From the NCBI GenBank assembly GCA_902462065.1, contig CABQAK010000006.1:1-63834 (forward strand): a stretch of 63,834 nucleotides of DNA. The letters are read 5' to 3'. Below are positions 33,087-42,114 of this stretch, in pieces. The stretch's first letter is position 1; each line of letters begins with the position of its first letter. The notes under the pieces are model-generated. The model was not told the origin of the DNA and searched no databases. It saw only the letters and a list, made by a program, of their open reading frames with translations. This DNA comes from an uncultured Collinsella sp. (lineage in GTDB: Bacteria; Actinomycetota; Coriobacteriia; Coriobacteriales; Coriobacteriaceae). Made by a program: the position numbers and the translations under genes.

Positions 33087-33119
33087 AAACGGCCGCGATC
33101 CCAAAGGGAACCGCGGCCG
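33087..33119 (-). terminator. Terminator-like hairpin in the larA leader region
   Basis: GC-rich stem CGGCCGCG...CGCGGCCG (33090-33102 with 33106-33119, one bulge), three-base loop, then TTTTG on the minus strand. No gene ends just upstream on this strand, so it may be an attenuator 125 bases before larA or end a short RNA. Confidence 0.55.
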
Positions 33120-33596
33120 CCTGTCAAAGACACTATAGACAGGATGATTTACGCAGCGCCGAGGCAAACATCTACCCCGAGACGTTCGCACGTAAGCCAT
33201 TTTGCATAAATGCGTTAATTAATTGCATATAATGGCGCATGGATTTCTAGCCGTAACAGGGTGGTACCCTCCGGAGCGTGCATTTTTGCGAGTATTCAGC
33301 ATCGCGGGATAAGTTTTTGGTGTCAAAAGCCTTTCAAAAGGTAGATAGTCCCCATGACTCGTCCCATCTGGATAGCATGCGGCGAGAAACCAGCCATATA
33401 TGATCGTCGCCAAAGCCCAATCGTCGTGCAAAAGCATCAACAGGGGCCGCAAACGTCACCCATAGCCTTATGCACCAATCTTTGGCTGCTGAAAACTCCT
33501 TTTTTTGCACGTCGCCCCAAGCACCACCCTCACCCAGCGGCTGATCCGCCGAAGACCAGACATCGCAGGGCCCGCCATAGGTTTACCTGTAGGCAC

Positions 33597-33689
33597 ACTC
33601 CGCAGGACGCAAGAAGCCCTCGCCGCACTCCACGCTATGCGCGAAGCGCGCCTTATTCCCTTCAGCTTTAATCCCAGAAGACCGAGGAC
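33597..33689. repeat. Nested hairpin element, degenerate copy C
   Basis: Box 1 ACTCCGCAGGAC (33597-33608), apical stem GCGC-GAA-GCGC (33639-33649) and box 2 AAGACCGAGGAC (33678-33689) are present in order, but the long stems have decayed. The remaining space 33120-33596 contains a TATAAT at 33228-33233 in AT-rich DNA and no convincing gene. Confidence 0.55.
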
Positions 33690-33692
33690 GAA

Positions 33693-33819
33693 GGGACCCG
33701 ACGGGTTTCCCTCTGAATGCATTCCGCAGCACGAAGCCCCCTTATCCGCAGCTCCGAAGGAGCAGGATAAGGGGGCTTCAAGTGCGAGGACGCATTCAGA
33801 GGGAAACCCGACGGGTCCC
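33693..33819. repeat. Nested hairpin element, copy B (28-bp outer stem)
   Basis: Outer stem 33693-33720 with 33792-33819 (27 of 28 paired), box 1 ATTCCGCAGCAC (33721-33732), inner 15-bp stem (33733-33747 with 33765-33779), apical stem GCTCC-GAA-GGAGC, box 2 AAGTGCGAGGAC (33780-33791). Same plan as copy A with different stem sequence. It lies 24 bases past the ppc stop. Confidence 0.8.
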
Positions 33820-33842
33820 GGTGAGAGCCACAGGGCTATCGA

Positions 33843-36656
33843 TTACCCCGTGTTCTGCAGTCCTGCCGAGACGCCGGTCACAGTCGAAAGGATCAGGCTC
33901 ATGTACTCGGCCTTCTTCTCTTCGGCCATCTCGTCCTGGTTCATACGCACCTCACGAAGAGCGCGGACCTGGGCGATGGACAGGGCGTCGACATAGGGGT
34001 TACGCACGCGAACGGCGCAGCCGAGCACGCGACGACGCTGCAGCGGCCACTCGTCACCGACGATGGCAAGGACCCACTTACGCGTGAGCTGCATCTCGGT
34101 AAAGACCTTCTCGGACAGATCCTGGCGATCGCCCAGGTGCAGATACATCTTGGCGATGCGCTGGTCGGTCTTGGCGATCGACATCTCGATGTTGTCGATA
34201 AAGGTGCGGAAGAACGGCCACTCCTGGTAGGCAGCCTTAAGCTGGTCCAGATCGCCAAACTGCTCGCAGGCGGTACCCAGGCCGTACCAGGCGGCCAGAT
34301 TGATGCGCGCCTGGCTCCAGCTGAAGATCCACGGAATGGTACGCAGGTCGTCGAGCGACTTGGCACCCAAACCGCGCTTGGCGGGACGCGAGCCGATCGG
34401 CAGCAGACCGACCTCGGTCAGCGGCGTCACGGTCGAGAACCACGGTGTAAAGTCCTCGGTGTTCAGCAGGTCCAGATAGCGCTCGTGGCTTACGGCGTTG
34501 AGCTTCTCGGCCATATCCCAGAACTTCTGCGTGGTCTCGGTGTTGGTCTTCTCGACGCTCGGGGCCGACTGCAAAAGCGTTGCGGCGGCAACGGACTCAA
34601 CATGGCACTGAGCCAGCGTGCGGTTGCCGTAACGGGCAAAGATGACCTCGCCCTGCTCGGTGAGCTTAAAGAAGCAGTTGACCGAACCCTTGGGCTGCGC
34701 CAGCACGGCCTTGTTGGCCGGACCGCCGCCACGGCCCACGGCACCGCCGCGACCGTGCATGAGCACCAGGTCGATATCGTTCTTCTCGGCCCACTTGGCA
34801 ATGCGCTCCTGCGCGGAGTGCAGCGCGAGCATGGCCGTGGTAGGACCGGCATCCTTGGAGGAGTCGGAATAGCCCAGCATGACCTCCATGCGGCGGTTGG
34901 TCTGGGCAAGGCGCTTCTGCACCACGGGCAGCGTAAGCATCTGGTCGAGCACGTCGACGCAGCCCTCGAGGTCCTCGAGCTGCTCGAACAGCGGGATCAC
35001 GTCGAGCTCGGGGACATCCTCCTCGTGTGCGAAGGACAGGTGGGCAAGCTCAAAGACGTCGGCCACATGCTGGGCACTCTTGGTGAACGAAATGATGTAG
35101 CGGTGCGCCATCTTCTTGCCGTAACGCTTTTGGATGGAGCCGATAGCGCGGAAGGTGTCGATGACCTCGCGCGTCATGGGCTGCAGGTCGCCATGGATAC
35201 CGTTCTCGTGGATATCCTTGAGGGCGCGGGCATGCACCACGGAGTGCTGACGGAACTCCATCTCGACCATATGGAAGCCGAAGGACTCGACCTGCCAGAT
35301 GATGGTCTGGACCGGGCCGTAGGCGGCACGGACGGCACCGCAGGCAGCCAGCGAGCGCTGGACGACGCGCAGGTCATCCAGGAACTCATCGGCGCTGTGA
35401 TACATGGTGTCGGTGATACGGCGCACGGTGGCGTTGAGTCGGTCTGCCATGACGAGCATGACGGCGCGATGCGGCTCGTGCTCGGAGATCAGCTCGGCGC
35501 GGGCCGTGTACCGAGGGCTCATCTCGACCTGATGGTTCCACAGGTTGATGAGTTCAGCAGAAGGCTTGCTGTAGGTGGCCTCGAGCGTGAGGTTCCGGCC
35601 GATGCGGCGGCACTTGTCCTCGAGCTTGAGCACCATATGGGTGAAGTACTTGGCGGCGACCTCACGGCTCACCTTGGCGGTGACGTTGGGGTTACCGTCG
35701 CGGTCGGAACCGATCCAGCTGCCGGGATGGAAGAACGCCGGGCACAGCGGCGGCACGGTACCGGCCTTGTCGCCCAGTACCCAGTCGTCAAAGCGACGAT
35801 AGATGACGGGGATGACGTCGAACAGCGTGTTATCGAAGATGTCGATGATGGTATCGGCTTCCTCGACCGGCGTGGGCTTCTTGAGCGCGATGGGGCTCGT
35901 ACGCACCAGGGCGTCGATCTCCTGCAGCATATGGCGCTCGTTCTCCACCAGGTCGGAGCCGCCCAGACGCGGACGCTCCTCCAGCAGATTGGAGATACGG
36001 CGAATCTTGCCCTCGACGGCCTTGCGACGGGCCTCGGTGGGATGCGCGGTAAAGACAGGGTGGAACTCGAGCTTGCCGAGCAGCTCGTTGGCGCCCTCGA
36101 CACCCATCTCGTTTACCAACTGGTGATAGGCGACGGTGAGCTCGTTGGCGGGATCGACCTCGGTATCGGTCGATGCGCCGGCCTCGCGCTCGCGCAGCTG
36201 CGCCACACGGTAGTTCTCCTCCGACAGGTTTGCCAGGTGGAAGAAGCTCGTAAAGGCGCGAACGATGACCTGCTGCTTATCGAGCGGCAGGCTGTCGATC
36301 AAATCGACGACCTCACGGAATGCCACGGCGGTGGGCTCGTCGGCGGTGGGCACGCCCTGCTCGTCGACGGCCTCGTCGGCAGCGCGGGTACCGGGGTTGC
36401 CGGCATTGGCCACAATCTCGGCCGACAGGATCTTGTCGAACAGGTCCGCGATCTCAGGATCATACTCGCTAAGCACACGACGCTCCAGGCGCAGGAACAG
36501 CGCCAGATTGTCGCGCAGCTCCTCGGGGATCTCGATCTCGGCGAGACGCTCCCTGGACTCGGCATTCGAGCCGATTCGGTTAACGAGGCGGTTGACCACG
36601 GCAGCGACGCGCGCCGCGGCTTCGGGTACAGACTGGTTGCTTAGGTTCTCAGCCAC
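33843..36656 (-). CDS. ppc: Phosphoenolpyruvate carboxylase
   Basis: About 937 residues. GTG 36656 is preferred: GGAGG precedes it, whereas ATG 36668 would place GGAGG one base away. Catalytic signatures are present: FTAHPTEARRK (catalytic His), VMLGYSDSSKDAG, LMHGRGGAVGRGGGP, and the invariant C-terminus QNTG. The enzyme makes oxaloacetate from phosphoenolpyruvate and bicarbonate, feeding aspartate and succinate pathways in this anaerobe. Length matches bacterial PEPC. Its promoter probably includes TATAAT at 36706-36701. Confidence 0.97.
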   Translation of the reverse strand: MAENLSNQSVPEAAARVAAVVNRLVNRIGSNAESRERLAEIEIPEELRDNLALFLRLERRVLSEYDPEIADLFDKILSAEIVANAGNPGTRAADEAVDEQGVPTADEPTAVAFREVVDLIDSLPLDKQQVIVRAFTSFFHLANLSEENYRVAQLREREAGASTDTEVDPANELTVAYHQLVNEMGVEGANELLGKLEFHPVFTAHPTEARRKAVEGKIRRISNLLEERPRLGGSDLVENERHMLQEIDALVRTSPIALKKPTPVEEADTIIDIFDNTLFDVIPVIYRRFDDWVLGDKAGTVPPLCPAFFHPGSWIGSDRDGNPNVTAKVSREVAAKYFTHMVLKLEDKCRRIGRNLTLEATYSKPSAELINLWNHQVEMSPRYTARAELISEHEPHRAVMLVMADRLNATVRRITDTMYHSADEFLDDLRVVQRSLAACGAVRAAYGPVQTIIWQVESFGFHMVEMEFRQHSVVHARALKDIHENGIHGDLQPMTREVIDTFRAIGSIQKRYGKKMAHRYIISFTKSAQHVADVFELAHLSFAHEEDVPELDVIPLFEQLEDLEGCVDVLDQMLTLPVVQKRLAQTNRRMEVMLGYSDSSKDAGPTTAMLALHSAQERIAKWAEKNDIDLVLMHGRGGAVGRGGGPANKAVLAQPKGSVNCFFKLTEQGEVIFARYGNRTLAQCHVESVAAATLLQSAPSVEKTNTETTQKFWDMAEKLNAVSHERYLDLLNTEDFTPWFSTVTPLTEVGLLPIGSRPAKRGLGAKSLDDLRTIPWIFSWSQARINLAAWYGLGTACEQFGDLDQLKAAYQEWPFFRTFIDNIEMSIAKTDQRIAKMYLHLGDRQDLSEKVFTEMQLTRKWVLAIVGDEWPLQRRRVLGCAVRVRNPYVDALSIAQVRALREVRMNQDEMAEEKKAEYMSLILSTVTGVSAGLQNTG

Positions 36657-36700
36657 GTTTCCTCCCATTCCTCCTTCTATGCACGTAACATGCGGTATTC

Positions 36701-36729
36701 ATTATAGGCGCTTGCGAAATACTTTCGAT
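36701..36729 (-). promoter_or_regulatory. Probable ppc promoter
   Basis: A consensus TATAAT (36706 to 36701, minus strand) lies 45 bases before the ppc start. The -35 region is weak (around ATCGAA at 36729-36724). Confidence 0.45.
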
Positions 36730-36817
36730 ACTGATTGCGCTTTACCACACAAAAGTATTTTCTGCATTGCAAGGGTTTTTGCTCTAAATGGTCGTATTTC
36801 TCGGTGGACGGCATACA

Positions 36818-36856
36818 CAAACGGGGGCATTCCGCATAAATGCGAAACACCCCCGT
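36818..36856 (-). terminator. hisS terminator
   Basis: ACGGGGG/CCCCCGT outer stem (36821-36827 with 36850-36856) continued by an inner GCAT-containing stem (36830-36837 with 36840-36847), followed by TTTGTG on the minus strand. Confidence 0.75.
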
Positions 36857-36913
36857 AACAATCGCTCGCAATGGACGGGACACTCAAGCGGGTCCGCAGC
36901 TCAAAAAGATGCG

Positions 36914-38227
36914 CTACAGGCGCTCGCGAACCGCCTCGACCACGTTGGCCAGATCGACGAGAACCTCGTCATGGCTCTGCATGTCGCGTACCTTGACCTT
37001 GCCGGCGGCAAGCTCGTCGCCACCCAGGACCAGGATGAGCTTAGCGCCCACCTTGTCGGCCTGCTTAAACTGAGCCTTGAGCGAACGGCCCTGATAGTCT
37101 GCCTCGGTCACGATGCCCGCGGCGCGAAGCTCCTGCGTAATGACAAAGACGTTCTGGCGCAACTCCTTGCCGACATTGGCGACGTAGACGCACGGGGCCT
37201 CATCGGCACCCAGGTCGCTGCCAAAGGCCTGCAGGGCCAGCAGGGCGCGCTCAAAACCGACGGCGAAGCCGACGCCGGCCGTGGGCTTGCCGCCCTCGAG
37301 CTCGACCAAGCCGTCGTAGCGGCCGCCGCCACCGATGGAGCCGACGCCGGCACCGGGAGCCTCGACCTCAAAGACGGTGCGGGTGTAGTAGTCCAGACCA
37401 CGCACCAGGGTGGGATCCTCGACATACTCGATACCGGCGGCATCCAGATAGCGCTTGACCTGCTCGTAGTGCTCGCGGCACTCGTCGCACAGGTTGTCGC
37501 CCATCAGCGGCGCGTCGGCCATGATCTCGCGGCAGTGGTCGTTCTTGCAGTCGAAGGCACGCAGCGGGTTGAGCTCGGCGCGCTCGCGGCACTCGTCACA
37601 CATCTCGTCAGCGTGATCGAGGATAAACTGCTTGACCTGCTCGCGGTAAGCCGGACGGCACTGAGCGTCGCCCATCGAGTTAATGAGCAGACGGAGCTTG
37701 GAAAGATCGAAGCCCAGGCGCTTGTAGAACTCCATGAGCATGATGATGCACTCGGCGTCTGCCGCCGGATCGGGAGCGCCGAGCCACTCGATACCCACCT
37801 GGTGGAACTGACGCAGGCGGCCCTTCTGGGGACGCTCGCCGCGGAACATGGCCTCGGCATAGTACGCCTTAAAGGGCGTGGAGCCCTGGGGCACCAGGTT
37901 GTTCTCCACGACGGCGCGCACGACGCCGGCCGTGCCCTCGGGGCGAAGTGCCAGGCGCTGCTTGGGCTTAAGCTTGGTGTCGGTGCCCTCGGTAAAGACG
38001 CGCTCCAGGTTGGCACCGCTGAACACGCGAAACATTTCCTTGCGCACGACGTCGGTCGACTGGCCGATACCGTGGACAAACACGTCTACCTGCTCGATCG
38101 CGGGCGTCTCGATGGGTTTAAAACCAAACGGCTCGAACACGCCGGCCGCAATCTGCTGCATCTTTTGCCAGGCGCGCATCTCGGCGCCGATAAGGTCGCG
38201 GGTTCCCTCCGCCTTCTGTGCCTGCAT
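36914..38227 (-). CDS. hisS: Histidyl-tRNA synthetase
   Basis: 437 residues from ATG 38227 (AAAGGTG upstream; a TTG two codons earlier is possible). Class II motifs: GTRDLIG at the N-terminus, FRGERPQKGRLRQFHQVGIEWLG split as motif 2, the histidine-specific VRGLDYYTRTVFE, GGGGRYDGL and GVGFAVGFER (motif 3). The C-terminal anticodon-binding domain is complete. An insertion with CDECRERAELNPLRAFDCK and CREIM...CDECREHY (four CxxC-like cysteines) suggests a zinc site found in many bacterial HisRS. Confidence 0.97.
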   Translation of the reverse strand: MQAQKAEGTRDLIGAEMRAWQKMQQIAAGVFEPFGFKPIETPAIEQVDVFVHGIGQSTDVVRKEMFRVFSGANLERVFTEGTDTKLKPKQRLALRPEGTAGVVRAVVENNLVPQGSTPFKAYYAEAMFRGERPQKGRLRQFHQVGIEWLGAPDPAADAECIIMLMEFYKRLGFDLSKLRLLINSMGDAQCRPAYREQVKQFILDHADEMCDECRERAELNPLRAFDCKNDHCREIMADAPLMGDNLCDECREHYEQVKRYLDAAGIEYVEDPTLVRGLDYYTRTVFEVEAPGAGVGSIGGGGRYDGLVELEGGKPTAGVGFAVGFERALLALQAFGSDLGADEAPCVYVANVGKELRQNVFVITQELRAAGIVTEADYQGRSLKAQFKQADKVGAKLILVLGGDELAAGKVKVRDMQSHDEVLVDLANVVEAVRERL

Positions 38228-38290
38228 GGGCAAACACCTTTCTTTTGTATCGCGTCATAGGTAACGGTCATTATACGGCACAAACACAAA

Positions 38291-38498
38291 CAGCGGCGGC
38301 GCGTCTGACCGAACGAGGGTATGGGGACTCGTTCGGCCAGACGCGCCGCCGCTGTATGTGATCCCTTTTCCTCCGCCCCCTTCGGATCACGTGGTCCCTT
38401 GGGGACGAAGGAAAAGGGATCATTTCGTAGGCCCGTGGCCGCCTTGGAAACCGAATGATGGTACGAGCATCCATTCGGCTTCCAAGGCGGCCACGGGC
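38291..38498. repeat. Three successive large hairpins
   Basis: Hairpin 1: 38291-38307 with 38338-38354, plus 38309-38317 with 38328-38336. Hairpin 2: two inverted copies of the 31-nt TGATC motif, 38359-38389 and 38392-38422. Hairpin 3: 38431-38449 with 38480-38498, plus 38451-38457 with 38472-38478. They are unrelated in sequence but similar in size and fill the gap between the MFS remnant and hisS. Confidence 0.75.
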
Positions 38499-38531
38499 AG
38501 AACGGGGCGAGCAGAAAAGAACGACAGACGT

Positions 38532-39376
38532 CTACTCCCCCGCCACGCTTGCGCGCAGCTTGGCGGCGATGGGCTCCGAGGCCAGCAGGAATACGAGCAT
38601 GACCACAGAACACACCAGGCACACGATCCAGGTGCTCGCAAAGGAGCCCGTAGCGTCGAACAGCACACCCGAGACGATGGCGCCTACGGTGCCGCCGACC
38701 ATCTCGAGCGAGGTGATGGTGCCCGTGACCTTGCCGAGGTCGGCCATGCCAAACTGCTTGGACGCGGCGATGGTAGGCGTGATGGTGCCCATGCACGTTC
38801 CGATACCAAAGCTCACAGCGGCGACAATAGGACCGAGGTCCGTCGTCGGGAAGCACAGCGCCACGCAGGCGATAATGCACGCAACGGAGCCAAGGATATT
38901 GCCAAAGCGCAGACCAAAGCGGTCATAGATCGCACCGAGCGAAATCTTGGCAATAACGACGGTGACCATATAGGCCGAAAGCACAGTGCCCGCCCACATG
39001 GGATCATGACCGCCCGTGACAATCTTGGCGCCGTTGACGGTAACACTCGTCATGTTGGTGACCTGGTTGGGCAAGATGGCGCCATTGACCAAGCCCATAA
39101 AGAGGAAGGCGACGACAAGCAGCCAAAACGCCGGGCTCTTCTTGATACGAGACCAGCCGACGCTAACCTCGGGCGCCGTGTGCTCGTCCTTGTCGCCAGC
39201 CGTCGAGACGGACGGATCGCCCGGGTTCTCGCCGAGCGGCTTCAGGCCGATCTCGGAAGGCTTGGTGCGGAAGGAATAGTCATGCAGTTAACGAAAATCG
39301 TGTAGCACGTGGCCATGATCACAAAGCTGGAGGCCACCACGAGCCAGCCGGGGAAGAACTTACGTTGCTGGGACAT
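38532..39376 (-). pseudogene. MFS transporter with internal deletion and frameshift
   Basis: The start at 39376 (AAGGAG upstream) gives MSQQRKFFPGWLVVASSFVI, an intact first membrane helix of an OFA-type MFS carrier, then runs into a stop at 39242. The central loop and helices 7-12 continue in another frame from about 39282 (YSFRTKPSEIGLKPLG, then WSRIKKSPAFWLLVVAFLFM to VAGE). Helices 2-6, about 170 residues, are missing at the junction near 39282. The gene starts three bases behind the M20 amidohydrolase, so it was its partner transporter. A 188-residue C-terminal product from an internal ATG is conceivable but would not be a functional carrier. Confidence 0.8.
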
Positions 39377-39379
39377 GGA

Positions 39380-40681
39380 TTACTCCTTGTGGTCCGCAAT
39401 GTATCCGAGAGCGACGGCGGCATAAGCCGCGGCGCCAAGGGGAAGCTCGGTATCGCTAAAGCGTGCCTTGGGATGATGCTGAGCAAAGTGCTCGTCCGTA
39501 TCAGTCACGGCAGCGCCCACGGTAAAGTACGCACTCGGGATCTCGCTCGAGATCAACGCGAAGTCCTCGCTCGCCATGGCGTGGAACAGCGGCAGGAAGG
39601 CAGCCTTGGGCAGCACCGCGCCCACGTAGCCAAGCGACGCCTGGGTCATATCGCTGTCGAGCACGAGCGGCGGAACGTCCGAAAGCGTCTCGATGGCTGC
39701 CGGCGTACGATATGTTGCGGCAACGCCGTTGACGACCTCCGCGATACGCTCCTTGAGATGAGTCATGAGCTCGACATCGAAGCCGCGCAGCGTTCCCTCG
39801 AGCACACAGGTGTCGGGGATGACGTTGGCCGCCAAGCCGCCAGCGAACTTACCAACGGTAAGTGCGACTTCCTTGGCCGCTGGCACCTCGCGGGAGATAA
39901 GCTCCTGGAGCGCCAGGTGCACATGGACGCCGGCCGTGATGGGGTCGATGCAGATCTCGGGGCTCGAGCCATGGCCGCCCTTGCCCTGCAGCGTGATGCG
40001 GAAACCGTACACGCCCGAAAGCGCCGGGCTCCCATAGAGCACCAGGCCGAGCGGCGATTGGCTGTTGACGTGCATGGCAAAGGCAGCCTGGGGGCGCGGG
40101 TTCTGCAGCAAGCCATCGGCGATGGCAGCGCGGGCTCCCTCAAAGGTCTCCTCACCCGGCTGGAACAGCAGTTTGACGGTGGCATTGGCGTCGACAAGCT
40201 CGGCCTCGCGGGCCTTGAGCAAACGGGCCGCGCCGAGCAGCGCCGTCGCATGCATATCGTGGCCACAAGCGTGCATGCACCCGTTGGTGGAAGCGAAAGG
40301 CTCGCCCGATTCCTCGACAACGGGCAGGGCATCCATGTCGCCGCGAAGCATGATAACCGTACCGGTTTGCTCGTCCGCGCACGTACCATTGCCCTGAGCA
40401 GCCGCGGCCGCACCGGCACCGATCAGGCCAACAACACAGGAGCCGTCGACAAGCGCGGTATGGGGAATGTCCATCTCGTCCAGACGTGCCTGGATATAGG
40501 CAGACGTCTGCGGAAGATTGTTACCGAGCTCGGGCGTCTGATGGAGATCGTGGCGCCATGCGGCAAGCTCACCGGCAAATGCCTGGGCTTCTTTGACCAG
40601 ACCATCGCCGATAGCGGTCTGCGCCGCTGCGGTAGCCTGAGGCGCTGGTTGCGGTTGAAGATCGGACAGAGCTGATGCCAT
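39380..40681 (-). CDS. M20D-family amidohydrolase/aminoacylase
   Basis: 433 residues; GGAGGG lies before ATG 40681. Family motifs: WRHDLHQTPELG, MLRGDMDALPV, GCMHACGHDMHATALLG (metal-binding Cys and His), LFQPGEETFEGA, and GGHGSSPE in the dimerisation domain. It hydrolyses N-acyl amino acids or amide-linked dipeptides (hippurate hydrolase, IAA-amino acid hydrolase, aminobenzoyl-glutamate utilisation types). The N-terminal 35 residues are Ala/Gln-rich and variable. It formed an operon with the MFS carrier that is now broken. Confidence 0.9.
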   Translation of the reverse strand: MASALSDLQPQPAPQATAAAQTAIGDGLVKEAQAFAGELAAWRHDLHQTPELGNNLPQTSAYIQARLDEMDIPHTALVDGSCVVGLIGAGAAAAAQGNGTCADEQTGTVIMLRGDMDALPVVEESGEPFASTNGCMHACGHDMHATALLGAARLLKAREAELVDANATVKLLFQPGEETFEGARAAIADGLLQNPRPQAAFAMHVNSQSPLGLVLYGSPALSGVYGFRITLQGKGGHGSSPEICIDPITAGVHVHLALQELISREVPAAKEVALTVGKFAGGLAANVIPDTCVLEGTLRGFDVELMTHLKERIAEVVNGVAATYRTPAAIETLSDVPPLVLDSDMTQASLGYVGAVLPKAAFLPLFHAMASEDFALISSEIPSAYFTVGAAVTDTDEHFAQHHPKARFSDTELPLGAAAYAAVALGYIADHKE

Positions 40682-40797
40682 AGATGCCCTCCAGTAACGT
40701 TTTTGCAGCACGCACTTTGACAGCGTAAAGTGCAAGGTACAACTGTAAGGGCATGACATAAAAAATGCCGCCCCGGGAGGACGGCGCAACAAGTTGT

Positions 40798-41781
40798 TTA
40801 CAAATGCGGGTGTGATTTTCGGCGCAAGAAATCGAAATGCGTCTCGCTCAAGATAATCGACAAAAAGATGAGCGCAAAGCCGGAAAGCAGGCGCGAGGTG
40901 AGCGCCTCCCCCATCAACAACACCGAGAACAGCACACCCGAGGGCGACTCCATCGAAAGAAGCAGCGAGCCCGTCGAGGCCGGGACGTGCGCCAGACCGA
41001 CGTTTTGGACGAGCAGTGCCACGCACGTGCAGCCCACCGAGAGGAAGACCATCACGCCGATAAAACTCGGCGTCCACACGGACAGAGGCGCCTGAGTCTC
41101 GAATAGTAGCGACGTGATTAAGCTCAAAACGCCATTGCCCACAAACATCCAAAACGTGATGACGTTGATGTCCATTTTGCGACCGTACTTGGCGGTCACC
41201 GCCATCTGGATAGCAAAGAAGACCGCGCCGCCCAGCGTGATGGCATCTCCAGCATTGAACTCGACGCTATCGAGTGCCACCAGGCCAATGCCCGCCAGGC
41301 ACAGCAATGCAGCGCCCAAGTTGTAACGGGTAAGCCTTTCTCCGCTCAGGACATAGCTCGCAAACGGCACGAGGATGCAATAGGTACCCGTCAAAAACGC
41401 GCTCTTGCCCGCCGTGGTCTGTGCCAGGCCAATCGTCTGCAAACCGTACGCGCCCCACATAAGTGCGCCCATACCAAGCCCGACGATAAGGTTGCGAACA
41501 TTAAAGTGTGCGATGATGCGTTTGCGGAAGATGGCGAACATAACCAGCGAAGCCGGGAGAAAGCGAACGTAGACCAGCTCGAACACCGGAATGGTGTCGA
41601 GTGCGTCCTTCATAGTGGTAAAGGAGTAGCCCCAGATAATCGCCACCGAAAGCAGTAGAACTTTCCAGAACAACGGCGAGCGTGCGCCGGCACCCCGGGG
41701 AATACCACCCGCGCCCAAATCCTCACGGGCTACAGGGCTATCGGGCATGTTTTCGATTTCGTTGGCAGCGTATTGGGCCAT
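40798..41781 (-). CDS. EamA/DMT-superfamily transporter
   Basis: 327 residues, ten hydrophobic segments in two EamA repeats (about 40-165 and 185-310). Typical sequence: VAIIWGYSFTTMKDAL, LVYVRFLPASLVMF, TGTYCILVPFASYVLSGE, and SMESPSGVLFSVLLMGE. The cytoplasmic N-terminal 38 residues are polar. Such proteins export or import small metabolites; the substrate is not inferable. GAGGAT precedes ATG 41781. Confidence 0.88.
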   Translation of the reverse strand: MAQYAANEIENMPDSPVAREDLGAGGIPRGAGARSPLFWKVLLLSVAIIWGYSFTTMKDALDTIPVFELVYVRFLPASLVMFAIFRKRIIAHFNVRNLIVGLGMGALMWGAYGLQTIGLAQTTAGKSAFLTGTYCILVPFASYVLSGERLTRYNLGAALLCLAGIGLVALDSVEFNAGDAITLGGAVFFAIQMAVTAKYGRKMDINVITFWMFVGNGVLSLITSLLFETQAPLSVWTPSFIGVMVFLSVGCTCVALLVQNVGLAHVPASTGSLLLSMESPSGVLFSVLLMGEALTSRLLSGFALIFLSIILSETHFDFLRRKSHPHL

Positions 41782-41852
41782 GGAACATCCTCGCGCTCAA
41801 TCTGGGCGTGGTGTCCGCACGCGCGTGACCGCATGCCGCCTCATGGTCAAAT

Positions 41853-41887
41853 AAAAACGGGGCGCACCGGACCCCCGGTACGCCCCG
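41853..41887 (-). terminator. Terminator between yhgE operon and EamA gene
   Basis: Thirteen-bp stem with one G-T pair (41858-41870 with 41875-41887) followed by TTTTTAT on the minus strand. Confidence 0.8.
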
Positions 41888-41967
41888 CTACTGTAGCAAC
41901 AACCAAGTAACCCACGCAATTCACTACGCTAAAGCGTCGGTACAGAAAACCTCGATGTTCCGGCAAC

Positions 41968-42084
41968 GTCAGCGAAAACGCCCCTAAGCGAGCAAGGTGA
42001 CGTGAAATGGAAGGGCGCTGACCTTCTGGTCGCGCCCTTGAAATTGAACGTCAGATTGCCGCTTAGGGACGTTTGCAGCGTCGA
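41968..42084 (-). repeat. 117-nt structured repeat, copy 1 (after second yhgE-type gene)
   Basis: The first 40 and last 42 bases match the copy at 47372-47487 with one difference each, while the middle 35 bases do not. The ends pair: AAACGCCCCTAAGCG with CGCTTAGGGACGTTT, and GCAA..TGACGT with ACGTCA..TTGC. The middle forms its own hairpin (AAGGGCGC...GCGCCCTT). On the minus strand it is followed by TTTT and lies 31 bases past the gene's stop. A further hairpin overlaps the stop codon (42088-42099 with 42104-42115). Confidence 0.75.
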
Positions 42085-42114
42085 GCCGTTACGCGGTTTG
42101 GTAAAACCGCGTAA

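Noticed and set aside
33257..33276. T-box-like sequence (CAGGGTGGTACCC) downstream of a TATAAT
   Set aside because: No specifier stem or following terminator is seen and no aminoacyl-tRNA synthetase or amino acid gene follows on that strand.
33354..33671. Plus-strand frame of 105 codons in the 880-bp gap between larA and ppc
   Set aside because: Pro/Arg/His-rich translation covering repeat copy C; weak ribosome binding site and no family resemblance.
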